NCBI GenBank assembly: GCA_037447655.1
Contig: JBBHKE010001720.1
Coordinates: forward strand, 39,956-99,638
Length of the DNA: 59,683 bases
DNA from: Zygnema cylindricum
Taxonomy: Eukaryota; Streptophyta; Zygnematophyceae; Zygnematales; Zygnemataceae
Reading direction: 5' to 3'
The notes below the pieces were generated by a model, which had not been told where the DNA came from, searched no databases, and worked only from the letters and a program-made list of their open reading frames with translations. Shown in pieces: positions 1 to 11,952 of the stretch (positions are counted from its first letter, which is position 1; each line of letters starts with the position of its first letter). The translations under genes and the position numbers were made by a program.

Positions 1-240
1 AAAAAAAAAAAAGCTAAAATTTTAGAATTTAATTTTTTTTTTTTTTTAGGGATGATTTTTTTTTTTTTTAATTTAAGATTTTAAAATCGAAAAAAAAAAA
101 ATGTTGAGAAAAATTGAAAAGTTTAATAAAAGAAATTAAGGAAGTGAGAGAGTGAGAGGGGGATGGGGGGGGGGGAGAGAGAGAGAGAGAAAGGGAGAAA
201 GGGGGGAGAGGGAGAGAGGGTAGGAGAGGGAGAAAAAGTA
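1..240. repeat. Homopolymer and purine-rich low-complexity DNA
   Basis: A and T homopolymer runs are followed at about 140-235 by a GA/GGGA tract. I see no gene or RNA structure here. Confidence 0.9.
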
Positions 241-299
241 TGGTAGGGAAAGTTTGAGAAATTTTTGGACAAAAATAGTGTGGGTTGATAAAAGGCGTC

Positions 300-2450
300 T
301 CCGTAAAAAATAACTTCTTCGACTTTTTCGGATTATACGGAAAGTACAGTATAGTACAGTACAGTACTGTACGAATAATACTAATTACTTTCGCACGAAT
401 ATTTTGTACGAATCACTTTTGTAGGAATCTTAGCGCGTAATATCCGTACAGCATATTCATCTGTCGGATTCTTTTGTGAATCGACGGTTCTTCGACGAAT
501 CGAGATGCCTCAATTGTACGGAAACTTATTTCACGGTAAGCATTCCAACCGTCAATTTAGTCCAGTCAAATACCGTGATGACACGTGTACAGTTGTGAAG
601 ACGTCTAGAAAATATGTACAAACGCGTACCGTACAGTACACTTTTTTAAAACCCTAATAGTACTGATGTTTTTTTCACCACTTCAAACATATTTTCTTCG
701 TGCACACATGTCCTATTTTCGACAGGAGACAGCTAATCGGGCAGGTGAGATGTTTAACTTTCAACCGGAGCCGTCAGATTATCTTTCTGGCAAGCGTGCA
801 CGAAGAAAAGTCGTTTTAAGTGACGGGAAAAACTATAACGCTAAGAGCTATGAAATGTACTGTACAGTACAGTAATGTACTTTTCTGGAAAAATATTTGG
901 ATCTTGACTTTTGGCTTTTGAGACAAAAATGCCTGCCCACTAATAATGATAAAACCTCCGCCGTATCCTGAACCGTACTGTAACTCTGAAAATAATCTTA
1001 ACCGTCCATTTTTAATCGACGGTTCAGATGGCTAAAAACAACTGCAGATTCGGATCATATATTCTCTGCAATAGTTGTCGATTCTGTCTTGTACATTAAG
1101 GATACTGAAAAAGTACAGAGAGTGTACTTTATCTCTGTGGCACAAAAATCTTCAATCTACTATCACAGCCAAAATTGCTGTATTGTGAGAACAGCTGTAC
1201 ATCTTGATGACGTGTACAATGTACACATGCTGACTCATTAAAATTTTACGGGAGACAGTGACATGACTTTTAATGCAGAGCTAAAAACTGACAAGTGGCA
1301 AACCCTAATTATGTGAAGATAATGCAGGACAAACAACGTGTCACGCGCACAACATGAGAAATTGTTCCTTTTCCGATCGCTTTTTGCATGTTATCCGTAC
1401 ATGACTAGTGTAAAAAACTAAAAAGTGAAAAGGAACCCTAGCTATATATCGCTAAAGCGATGCACTGGCGATATGCTATCCGATACATATCGAACCATAT
1501 ACTCGGCAGAGGTCGCAAAAGTCAAAATATTAGATAACCGAAACCGACCATTTTTTTTTCAAAATCTGAGTACCCGAAGCCCGACCGGGTTATGTCACGC
1601 TCCAAAATTGTTAACAGTTACCCGATACGCGTTTACGAAAATAAAAGTTAACCGAAACTCGATTTCTCGCGACTACCCGTACCCGCCCGTACCCGAATAA
1701 GTACAAAATTAGTGGTACATCTCCCTATACCTTCCACGATAACAAGAGTACAAAGTACAATAATGTTGGATAGTATTGACAGTACAAAACCTTCAATATT
1801 TTTCGTTTTTGCTTACCCAACCGTACCCTATTTTTTTTTTTTTTCGTGAATCACCCGCCCGAATCCGCCCGAACCCCCAAATTTGGCAACCGAATCCGTT
1901 CTGGATCCGACGCGGGCGGTCGGTTAACGGTCAGTTACGGTTTCGGTTAACCGTTTGCGACCTCTGATACTTGGTGAAATCCGGCACCCCGGTTTGTACT
2001 TTGTGCTGAAAACGGCCGGCACCATTACGGTAACGCGACCCTCGTTTTAGGTAATGTACGGTCCATATTTTTGTACGGTCCAAATGCAGATTTCAATCTC
2101 AGCCGTCTGCATTTTAGGCCAACCGCTTTCGGAGTTCGCTTTTTAGAATTCAGTCACAACACAAGACGAAGGACGGTTGAGATTTATCGTTCTAGGATGG
2201 TGCGATCGTAGCCGCCCATGGATTATCATCGGTAACACTTGCATTTGCTATTTTGCTTAGCTTAACACTCTTTCTATTTAATTTGGCGAAAATGATAAAA
2301 GTACTGTACTTTTTGAATCGATAGCCAAACCGTTTGGAAAGTACTTGTTCTAATTCGGTGAAACAAAAGAACATGCAGAGTGTATTTACGCCTTGTACCA
2401 AAAAGATCTTGGACTCCACCGACATGCAGTTATCTTAAGTCATAGTATAT
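300..2450. other. GTAC-rich non-coding region
   Basis: No convincing exon is visible. The stretch is dense in GTAC-containing words, often as overlapping GTACAGTAC palindromes (for example 345-375, 630-645, 855-880), together with many variants of TACGG and CGACGGTT. The same vocabulary returns at 12440-12860, upstream of the Myb-like gene, and at about 49650 upstream of the rhodanese gene. GTAC is the core of SBP-box and copper-response elements in green plants and algae, but no such role is shown here. It could equally be an old mobile-element family. Confidence 0.5.
659..842. mobile_element. MITE copy 1 (184-bp family with long terminal inverted repeats)
   Basis: A 184-bp segment whose ends are imperfect inverted repeats of about 50 bp. 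The left end carries a TTTTTTTCACCACTT core, then a stretch reading CTTCGTGCACACATGT; the right end carries the complement. It matches, with divergence, the copies at 36968-37150, 48297-48480 and 49380-49509. There is no coding capacity, so it is a non-autonomous element. A short reading frame through it is a by-product. Confidence 0.7.
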
Positions 2451-2814
2451 TTGTTTCAAAAAATATATATATGTAATTTGGTTTCTTACTAAATAATTCA
2501 CTCTCTAGTGTTCCGGCTGCCTCCTTTCATTTAGGTTTAAAACAAGATTCTTTTTTTTTCTTATTGATCTTGCGTTTTCTTTTCATCTTCGGTGTACAGG
2601 ATTTGAGAATTTTTGCGCGTTTTCATGGAAGGTCTAACTGAGGTTTCAGGTTTCCTCATTTTTTTCAACTTGTAATCCAATGGAATTTACGTTTTATTTT
2701 GATTTTATGAAGCTTAGAAATTTAAGACAAGCCATTGTTTGATTTCATGTTTGGCTTCGTCGATTTCGCCAAAGCATATAAATTCCTCCAGAGATGAAAT
2801 GACGATAGCTATTG

Positions 2815-3220
2815 CATGTGTTACATAACCTGGTTATGTGTTATTCGTTATGTATTATCATTATGTGTCATGTGTTATGTGATATGTGTTATTGTTTTTG
2901 TGTTAAAAGTTTGGTGATGTGATTTGAAAAGTTTGTTAGATATTTTTATGGTGGACCTTGAGTCGTACGACCACATATTGCATTTCTTTTACTGCCATCC
3001 AATGTTGTGACAACATGTAACGATTTGATTCCTTGTGAAAATAAACAAAAAACCTTGATGTTTTATTCCATATGACATGACTTTATCCTATGTCATCATT
3101 TGCGACAACAAATCATTATGTGTCATGGGTCCACCACTCGACATACAACAAGCCCATAATGTGTGATGATGTGATGTGACGTCACTTGATTTGCCATGAC
3201 GTCATGTTCTAATGTGATGC
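2815..3220. repeat. Degenerate ATGTG/TTATG-rich simple-sequence region
   Basis: Repeated words of the type ATGTGTTATGTG and TGTCATG make an irregular short-period array. No coding signal was recognised. Confidence 0.5.
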
Positions 3221-3529
3221 GTAGTTATTTGACGGCAGAATCAGAGCTCCGTGACATCATAAACCTTTTGAAGGCAACCTGTATTCCAGGAAACATGGGA
3301 TGTAGCAGAGACTACCGGAGCCCCCAGTGGCAACACAAGTAAGAGGGGAATTACTTGGGATTACATGAGATGAGATGTGATGAGACACGTATGTGAAATA
3401 GCATCCAATACTATTTGGCATCGCAGGGGGCATGGGATGTGGGGTTATGTAACATGGGATACGGGACATCTCAAACATGTGATATGAGACATCAAACATT
3501 GGGCATTGGTCATTTACACGTGAGACATT

Positions 3530-3935
3530 AGACATCACACATTAGACATTAGACATTAGAAATTGGAAATTAGTAGACATTTGAAATTATTAGACATTGG
3601 AAATTATTAGAAATTGGAAATTATTAGAAATTGGAAATTATTAGACATTGGAAATTATTATACATTGGAAATTATTAGACATTGGAAATTGGACATTGGG
3701 ACATGGGACATGCGACATAGATCATCAGGCATTGGAGACATCGCATATTGATATTTTTGAAATATTGGGACATTGGGACGTGGAACATTGGACCTTAGAA
3801 ACATTTGAAATCAGAATTGGAGGCATTGGAGACATTAATTATCATAAATTGGAGACATTGGGATATTTGGGCATTGGAATTTTGGAAAATGAAAAAATTG
3901 GGGTCATTATGGAGGCATAGGGTATTGGGAATCGC
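3530..3935. repeat. Tandem repeat, about 17-20 bp, GACATTGGAAATTATTA type
   Basis: Many imperfect copies of GACATTGGAAATTATTA, decaying rightwards into spaced GACATTGG words. A reading frame of about 90 codons through it (3648-3920) is a translated minisatellite and not a gene. Confidence 0.8.
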
Positions 3936-4189
3936 ACAGTAGGACATTGATAGTGCTAAAAGAGATTATAAAGATGGTGGCTAACTAATTGGAACTTCAA
4001 ACTGCCTTAAATTTTATTTCATGTCTTAGCAAAGAATTTGTCTGTACTTATTATTTTTCCAATATGACAATTAAAATCAATATAATTTTTCCCATAAAAC
4101 TTGATAATCATGGCTTGTTGAACATTTTTGAAATTCTATTGCACGTAGTAAGAACAATGTGAATGGACCAGAAACTCAAATATAATCTT

Positions 4190-4400
4190 GAAATTCAAAT
4201 GAGGCCACCAAAATTTATATATATATAGATATATATATATTATTTATCACATTTGAACAAGTCCTCCAATAGCATGTGTATATATACATATATATATAGA
4301 TGTATATACATGTATATATATTTATATATATACATATGCATATATATAAACATCCAACATCATTATTCATCACATTTGAACAAGTCCTCCAATAGCAAAT
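4190..4400. repeat. AT microsatellite flanked by a roughly 33-bp direct duplication
   Basis: (TA)n runs lie between two near-identical segments containing CATTTGAACAAGTCCTCC, about 123 bp apart (near 4247 and 4370). The second copy sits just upstream of the first recognised PARP exon. Confidence 0.8.
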
Positions 4401-4444
4401 CTGACAAATACAATTTTATGACAATGTATTGTTGGACTTCTCAG

Positions 4445-5940
4445 GAGCTTGACGGCAAAAAAGGCTTATAAAAAAAGATATAAAGCTAACTCTATTTCTA
4501 AGGGAATGCCGTTTTTCACCGTTGAAAACAAGTACATCGCCCAATGTGCGACACGAAATCACGTTCCTTCACATATAAAGTTAAAACAAGGTGAAGCAAT
4601 TTTGTTTCATGGAACTCATGAATTGGCGGCAAAGTTGATTATGACCAATGGTTTTGATACAACATATAGTAAGGCCCAAATGTTTGGAAAAGGGATTTAT
4701 TTTGCGGAAAATGCGTGTAAGGCAGATGTGTACTCTCAACCGGCTTCTGGATCAGGTTAGTTCGCTTTTTTGTCTTTTTGGCAGTTTTTGATTTGTCTTT
4801 TTCCTCCACGTGTTAGAGATTTTTGACTCTTGTCGAATTTCTTTGCTATGTTGTTTTTATATTTTTACAAATATGGTGGGAAAATATGGAATGTGGTAAA
4901 CGGTCCTACAGTTATTAGTGTGGAGTAAACTATTTAAAAAAGAAAATCGAACCAAAAATAATGTGGATACCCACAACATCAGTAAAGCTTTAACTAAATT
5001 TTTAACTAAAACCTCACTCAAATAAGTATTGCTATACATGGCTAACTTCTTGCGAAGAGTCAATTTTCATTTTTTTTTTTTTTTTTTTTCGTTTTTTTAG
5101 CGAAACGAAAAGTAATGAAGGATGTATGGAAGAACTTAACTAAACCATTAATATTACTTGCTTTTTTTCGTTTTCTTTATTTTCTACCTTTTTTTTGTTT
5201 TGTTTTCATGGAAGATAGGTTTATTTGTTATGATTTTGGCAAAAGTTTTTTTGGGAGTACCCCATGTACAACTTCGACACGATAATAATTTACTTTGTGC
5301 TCCGGAAAGTCGAGATTCTCTAATTGCCGTTATACGGGTTTGTACCCCTTTATCATCTATCTAATTATTATATCTATCTAATTGTTATATCTATCTAATT
5401 AATTGATTTCATTTTTGCATCAACATTTTTATTTAAAAAGTATATATTAGTGTCTCAGTTTGTCTTTGCTTTGGTTATAACCGTCACGTCACGATTAACC
5501 ACATATTGATGTCATAATGCAAAAAATAAAAGGAATATTACTAATTTTGGGTTGGTGACATGCTGATTTGTTGTCCACTCATTTATTTACTTTCATTAGT
5601 GCTATTTTGTGATTTCTTGACAATATTTGTCGATTTATATACATTATTTCATACTTTATTAACATTGTTCTCTAGTAACTCTAAAATTCTATTTGATTTA
5701 AAAGAAAAAAAAAAAAACGGAAAAAAAAGGACGGAATATATTAGTATCAACCATTTCTTAGAACTTAATAGCCCAACTTGAAAAGTTTGTTTTAATAAAA
5801 CTTTAATAAACTGTTTTTATTTTGCGACTTATTTGCAGGCTGATGACTCTCGGGCAGAATTAAATCTTTACAGAGAATTTGTTCAATATAATAATCACTT
5901 TTGTGAACCCCTTTATCTAATATACTATGAAAGAGTATAG
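4445..5940 (+). CDS. PARP-type ADP-ribosyltransferase catalytic domain, 3' part of gene (three exons)
   Basis: This encodes the C-terminal catalytic domain of a poly(ADP-ribose) polymerase-like enzyme, which transfers ADP-ribose from NAD+ to proteins. Exons are 4445-4755, 5219-5337 and 5839-5940 (stop TAG). Junction phases 1 and 0 join without loss, giving about 176 residues. Visible motifs are ILFHGTHELAAKLI (NAD-binding His), MFGKGIYFAENACKADVYSQ (catalytic-fold Tyr) and LYREFVQY (position of the catalytic Glu), so the H-Y-E triad of polymerising members appears intact. The C-terminus EPLYLIYYERV fits the family's last strand. The first recognised exon opens after a CTTCTCAG acceptor and an in-frame stop lies just upstream at 4419, so more 5' exons are expected, but none was recognised. 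No regulatory domain (WGR, ankyrin, zinc finger) is visible. The end of the last exon is duplicated downstream. Confidence 0.85.
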
Positions 5941-6135
5941 CTCAAAAATAATTAAAATAATTGCAATGTGATACAATAGTAAAATAGTATAAAAGGTAAA
6001 ACAAAGTTTCCAGTAACTAAAAATATATTTTTGTGAACCTTTGTCTAATCTATTACAAGAGTGATAAAGTCAAAAATAGTCAAATAGTAAATAACAATGT
6101 CGCAAAATAATGAAAGAGTATAATAAGGAAAAAAA
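5894..6135. repeat. Tandem duplication of the PARP terminal-exon end and 3' flank
   Basis: The segment starting TTTTGTGAACCCCTTTATCT inside the last PARP exon (about 5898) recurs about 130 bp downstream (about 6031) as TTTTGTGAACCTTTGTCTAA. Both copies continue through similar AT-rich sequence that ends in AGTATAA-AGG. The first copy holds the stop codon and the second is non-coding and diverged. Confidence 0.75.
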
Positions 6136-8340
6136 AAGTGAACACACTAAAAAAAAAGTATCCATACTAAAAAAAAAGACATAGTTCTACTCGTGGAAAC
6201 TCAAAGTTGCCTAAGTAAATAACCACATAATCCTATTTTGTCTACAATTTTTAATAAAACAGCCCACAAAAAATGTAAATTGGAAAATAAAATTTCTCTA
6301 ATAGCAATAGTATACTTAGAAGATAGAAATGTTTGTTACTCATGTTCCATAATGAAGGTTGTGAAACTTAAGGATTTTTTGAGATACTTAGTCAAAAATG
6401 AATTGTTAGTGTAAATAACTAAATTTTAGGTGTAAATAACTAATTGTCAGAGTGTAAATAACAAACTATATTTCAAATCTTCCACTCCTAATTGAAATTT
6501 CCATTCAATTTATCCGACGCTTTCGTTACATTTTTCATTTTTTTTTTCCTGTGATGACAAAATTTCTTTTTGTATATTCCATGTCTCCACATAATTTTCC
6601 CATTATGTCATGTCAACATTTTTTTTGTACTTTGTATCGGTTAATTATGTATTTCGTGTTTTTTTTGTTTGTGGAAAGGCTTAAAATGTGTGTCATTAAT
6701 GGATGTTATTTGGGTATAAATGTGTATTTGTCGTTTAGTCCCTGACTAAAAAAAATTGAATGTGAAGTGTCTAAAATACCACTAAAACTGTCTTAACTTT
6801 TCCCACTCTCTCTAATTTTTGTGATTTTTTTTTCTCTTTTTATTTTATTTATTTTTTGTGTCTAAAGATGAGAGTTATGTTTTGAATGTGTGAGTGTGTG
6901 TGTGTGTGTATATGCCCATAAAAGACAGAACTTGACAGAGGGAGAGAGAGAGGGACAGAGAGAGGGAGAGAGAGAGGGAGAGAGGAGGAGAGGGAGAGAA
7001 AGAGAGAAGGGGGGAGAGAAAGAGACGTTTTTGAAACATACGTTACAAATACCCAAAACATTGTTTGGTTCTTGTGTGTATTTAAATGTCTCTCTTTAGT
7101 GAATTTGCATACCTGATTTTTGCATATTTATTTAGTGTGGTCATTGTGGTTTCAGTTTTTTTTTGGGTCTTTCATTTAAATGATTCCGTGAACATTAATA
7201 AATCCGTGTCTTTTATTAAATGTGTTTAAATGCTTTATAATGTGTATATGAATGTTTTATTAAACGGGTAAAAATGAAATTAAAACTTTCAAATTTGCAA
7301 GTTTTGCAAATTTAAGTTTTGCTTTAAAAGTTATTTAAGTCGAAACAGATGTTCAATTTTTGTATTGGAAACAAGAAATAGACGGAAGGAACTTTTTAGT
7401 CCTCCACAAATTGACAAGAAACTTCCTCATTTTATTATGACTGTGATTTTTTTTTTTTTTTTCTTAATGCTTGACAACGTATTTGTTTAATTCTTTCCCA
7501 CTTCCTTTTTCTCTTCTCATCTCACCCAAATTGTTACTTAACACAAAAATAGAAATAATATGACTACATAAAAAAATGTGGTTTTAAGTACAAAAAAAGT
7601 ACACGTTCATACAATACACTATAAAAAATATAAAAAAATTCCATCGTTCTTGATTCTCCATTGTTGAGGAAACAAAAAAAAAAATTAAAGAATAAAATTT
7701 AATATAGAATTTCATCCAAAACTTTTCCCTTAAACCAGAAAACATTGTATGTTATTACCCCATAATCTACACACATTTAACAGTTAAAATACTAGAACTA
7801 AGTAAAAACGGGTATAGTTTGGGGTAGTTAGATGCACTATGTCCCCCACACTAATAATGTAAAAAAACAAAAAAAATATCGAGGAGAAGTATAGTTAACT
7901 CTATTCATTTAAAAAAAGTCACATCCAAGTTCCTGTCACATTTACCACCTGGTTTGTGTCCCTTTTTTTTTTTTTTTTCTTTCCTTCATTTGTTTTTTTT
8001 TTTTTTTTCTTTTTTTTTTTTTTTTTCCCTTTTTTTTTTTTTTTTTTTTCTCTTCCATACTTTCGAGGAAAATTAGGAACAACAAGAAATTTTCATTTCT
8101 TCGAATTTCGCAAAAAGAAAACTAGTCCATTTTTTTTATTTTTTTTTCCTCAAGTCAAGATTGTTACAAAAATTAACTCTTTAACTAAAACTTTGACTAA
8201 AAACTTTTCACTAAAAACTTTTGACAAATACTTATTGTAAGACTTAACTGTACCAAAATACTACCAACAAACCTATTTTATTTCTAAACTTATCTAAAAA
8301 ACACTTCCCATTGTGAACCAAAACCAAAACCAAAAGATTT
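6136..8340. other. AT-rich intergenic region, no gene recognised
   Basis: It holds a (TG)n plus GA-rich tract at 6885-7025 and long T runs at 7960-8050, with no exon-like stretch on either strand. Reading frames here are translated microsatellites. Confidence 0.7.
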
Positions 8341-8419
8341 CGAATTCCAGACTCTAAAGAGTAAAAAAGGAAAGAGTTGAAACCTAACACACCATATCTC
8401 TTTCAAAAAAGACGAAAGA

Positions 8420-8905
8420 AACTCGTTTCTTAAAAACTTTTTATACTAAATGAGTCACTCATAGAAACAGAAAAACCCCGCGTTTTAAAAACTTTTGTGC
8501 TAAAAGTCACTTTCATAGAAAACAAAAAAAAAAACTCGTTTCTGAAAACCTCTTTGTACTGAAAGTTGCTCATGGAAAAGAAAAAAAAAAACTTGTTTTC
8601 TAAAAACTGTTTTTTACTAAAAGTCACTCACATAAAACGGAAAAAAGAACACGTTTTTCAAAAACTTTTGTACTAGAAGTCACTCACGTTTTGTTTTTTA
8701 GCGTTATGCACTAGAAGCCACCATAGAAAAAGGGAAAAAAAAACGTCTTAGAGTCGCTCACATTTTTTTTGAAAACTTATGTACTAAAAGTCGGTCGCTT
8801 TTTTTTTGAAAACTTTTGTACTATAAGTCACTCACGTTTTTTCTTAAACTTTTGTACTATAAGTAACGTTTTTCTTTTTTTTTTACTAAAAGTCACTCAC
8901 GGGAT
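8420..8905 (-). repeat. Tandem array sharing the CacyBP stop-codon segment
   Basis: About ten imperfect units, 30-60 bp apart, each contain a version of GTGAGTGACTTTTAGTA (minus-strand sense) followed by AAAAGTTTT. The unit nearest the gene supplies the last four codons and stop of the CacyBP/SIP-like frame. The others lie downstream of the gene in its own direction, near plus-strand 8455, 8505, 8563, 8622, 8677, 8715, 8752, 8790, 8828 and 8862. Confidence 0.75.
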
Positions 8906-11900
8906 CTGTTTTTTTTCCTGCCCGGGCGTCAGTCCAAGCCTTCGCTATCGTCCTTTTCATATCTTCATCTCCCTCCTCATACATATTCTGCACTTACCAA
9001 AAAAAAAAAGACACAAAAACTACTTACAAACAGAAACCTCAAGAATATGAAAAAAAAATCCTATGTTCATCTCCTTTCAGAATACATTATATATGCATAT
9101 AGGGAGAGAGGGAGGGAGGGAGGAAGAGGGAGAGGGGCAGAGAGAGGGAAGCGGGAGAGAGAGAGAGAGTGGGGCAGACAAAAGCAAAAAAAAACTTGAC
9201 AGGAAAAAGACATTAAAAAAAAAAAATACCTTCATGAGGTCCATAATCCCTCCCATGGGATCCTTATCATCGATTTTGTCTTTTGGTTTCAACTGTTTTC
9301 CCCACCAGAAAATAACAATTTAAAATTTTATTTAGAGTTTTATTTCAAGTCTATTTAGGATCGATTTGAGTTTTTATCAATGTTTCTTTGATGTTTACCT
9401 AAAGTTTTTTAAAAGTTTATTTAAGCTTATTCTGGTTTTTTTTTTTTTGAAGTGTATTTAAGGCTTATTTGAAGAAAAAACCAAAGTTCAAAAGAATGAC
9501 AGATAAACCAAAATAAAAGGAGAGGGTTTGTTTTTTATCTTGTTCATTTGAAGTAAATTTGAAGTTTATTTAAAATTTATTTGGAGTTTATAAATATTTA
9601 TCCTAAATTTCAACTCTTAACAGTGAAGCAGTTAACAAGAAAAAAAAAAAATGACAACAAAAGATACTAAAGAGAAAAGCTAAGTAATATAAACATTGAT
9701 AAAACCTAAAATCAATCAAAAGATATATAAAAGATAATTGAAAGATTAACCAAAGATACTAAAAGGTATACTAAAAGATACTAAAAGATAAAAGATACAA
9801 AAGATATAAACAATGAAATCGATAATTAGCGTAGATTAAAACACAATAGAGATAATAAAAGATGATTGAATGATAATAAAAGATATCAATAATAAATAAA
9901 ATAAAAAAAGATAAAAACTGAAACATCGGCAAAATCTCAAAAAGAAACCATGAAAAGAAACACAAAACAAACAAAGAAAAACACGGAAAAAAAACACAAA
10001 AAAACACGAAAAAAACACACAAAAAAACACAAAAACATACAAAAAAAACACACAGACACAAAAAAAAGAAGCTTTTTTTGGATAACAAAATCCACTCACC
10101 TTACTCTCTTTGTAGTTTAAATCCATCCAATTTCCTCTCTCCTTCTTTTTCAAACTCACTATAACCCTTTTCGGTTTCACAATCACTTTACTTTCCGTCG
10201 GTTCGATTGTTTTTTCAAGTTTTTGAACTCCAAATCGATAATTTTTTCCATTAACATCGTGAATTTTTACGTCTAAAGATTGCGATTTGAAATCGGAGAA
10301 TATCTTTTCAGAAGAAGCTCCTTCTAAAGATATGTAAACCTGCATTTATAAAAATAAATAAATAAATAAACAAATAAAATTATCAATGTATATACAACCA
10401 CGACTGTTTAAAAAAACTAACAAAAAAGTTCACAAAAAAAATAAAAAATAAAATCAATATAAACCAAATAAGCTTACGTAAAAAAAATAAAAAGAAAAAA
10501 CGGTACATACCTAACTTGGACTAGCTTGTTATCTATACAACCATTAATGTTGAAAAAAAACTATCGAAACTTTTATGATTTTTTTAGGGTTTTATTATTT
10601 TTAAACAAGTTTATTACACTTTATATTAAAAAAGAAAGAAAAAAACTACCTACTCTAAAATTACAAAAAAAATCCTCGACTTTGTCGCTATTTGTACAAA
10701 TGTTTTAAGGCTTTTTGAATAAATATATTTCACCAAAAAGGTATTAAGGAACATTAATACAAATCAAATAAACTTATACGAAAAAATGAAAAAATAATAT
10801 CTACATATATTTCTTAAAACTAACTAAAAATATAAACAAAATACCTTGACTTTGTCATTATCCACACAACCCAAAAGTAATGAACAAGTATAATAAAATT
10901 CAAACAAATTACGACCTAAAAAACTACCTAAAATCACCTAAAACTACTTAAATAACAGAATTTAGCTAAAACTACCTACAATTACCAAAAAAAATGAAGC
11001 AAAACTACCTAAAATTAAGTAAAATTAAACAAAAAAACTTTCCTTGACTCCATCCAAATCTTGTTCCCATGCACAATTCGGAAGTGTGAATAAAAAACGA
11101 GTACCTAAACTGACCTAAAAGCACCTAAGAAACAATTTAAAATAATAATAATAATAATAATAAATTTAGCTAAAATTGCCAAAAAAAAAAAAACTTACCT
11201 TGACTCTGTCACTATCTTGATCCCATGCAAAACTTGGGAGTGTAGAATATGTGATTTGTGGAGTAATGGGAACTTTATCGAGAAGGATCGGTTTCGGCGG
11301 AGGGAGAGGAGGGATAGATTCTCCGTCGATTTCCATACTATCTTGGGCTTGAGGAGCTCCAGCCTGCTTAAAAAAAAAGGGAGGAAAAAAAGGGAGAAAA
11401 GAAAATTTGCATGAGAGCTTGACAATTTTTACAATAGTTTGCATGAAGATTTGTATGAGAGTTTGTATGAAAGTTTGTATGAGAGTTTCCATAGGAGTTT
11501 GTACGAGGGTTCATGTAAGAGTTCGCATGAGAATTTGTATTAGAGTTTGTATGAGGGTTTGTATGAGATTTTGTATGAGAAATTCAAAAAGAAAAACACG
11601 AGACCTTATTTCAATTTAAAATTTCGGAAAATTCTGGCTACAAGCTGAGCTATATCGTAAGCATCTGAAAATAAAATTCGCCCGAATCCGAAGAAGGTGA
11701 AGAGAAAGGAAACAGTTGAATCTCTCTCCCTCTCTCCCTCCCTCTCCCTCCTTCCCTCTCCCTTTCCCTCCCCCCCTTCTCCCGCACTCTCTTTCTCCCT
11801 CCCTCCGCCTCTCTCCCTCTCCCTCCCTCCCTGCACCCCACCTTCTGCAAGGCGTCGATTTCGTCCTTTAGCAGTTTCTGGACACGTGGCCTTTTGGATT

Positions 11901-11952
11901 GAGAGAGGAACCTTTGGAGCTCCTCCATGTCCTCACTATATATGGTGGCCAT
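8886..11952 (-). CDS. CACYBP: CacyBP/SIP-like protein (calcyclin-binding / Siah-interacting protein), five exons, complete
   Basis: In animals this family is a CS-domain cochaperone-like adaptor that bridges Siah-1 and Skp1 in ubiquitin ligase complexes. Exons on the minus strand are 11952-11842, 11363-11199, 10339-10100, 9292-9230 and 8987-8886, all phase 0 with GT-AG borders, giving 226 residues against 228 in human. In order: an N-terminal helical hairpin (MATIYSEDMEELQRFLSQSK, residues 1-37), an acidic/proline linker (about 38-66), a CS domain (about 69-160, with FAWDQDSDRVKVYISLEG and DVNGKNYRFGVQKLEKTI), and an SGS tail (DPMGGIMDLMK, then MYEEGDEDMKRTIAKAW). Start: the first ATG gives the family N-terminus directly. 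It is divergent from the Myb-like gene, about 1.16 kb apart. Oddity: the last four codons and the stop belong to a repeat unit amplified downstream. Confidence 0.95.
9660..10080. repeat. A-rich short repeats in CacyBP intron 3
   Basis: Imperfect AAAAGATACT repeats (about 9660-9920) and ACACAAAAAAACAC repeats (about 9960-10065) fill the intron between exons 3 and 4. The long reading frame continuing from exon 3 into this region is intronic. Confidence 0.7.
11405..11592. repeat. 12-bp minisatellite GAGTTTGTATGA in CacyBP intron 1
   Basis: About 14 imperfect units of 12 bp in tandem, wholly inside intron 1. A reading frame of repeating Cys-Met-Arg-Val across it is an artefact of the period being a multiple of three. 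Confidence 0.9.
11710..11841. repeat. C/T tract directly 3' of CacyBP exon 1 (purine-rich in sense)
   Basis: It is pyrimidine-only on the plus strand and hence GGGA/GAGA on the sense strand, starting at the splice donor. The other end of the same intron (11371-11403) is pyrimidine-rich in sense. Confidence 0.85.

Noticed and set aside
1425-1967. Short plus-strand frames in the GTAC-rich region
   Set aside because: No domain resemblance, and the stretch shows degenerate repeats of CCGAACCCG and TACCCG type in place of coding structure.
3648-3920. Trp/His/Leu-rich 90-residue protein
   Set aside because: A translated GACATTGG minisatellite.
10526-11165. Possible extra exon in CacyBP intron 2
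   Set aside because: Exons 2 and 3 join in phase 0 and the CS domain is continuous across the join; the interval is repeated CCTAAAACTACC-type sequence.
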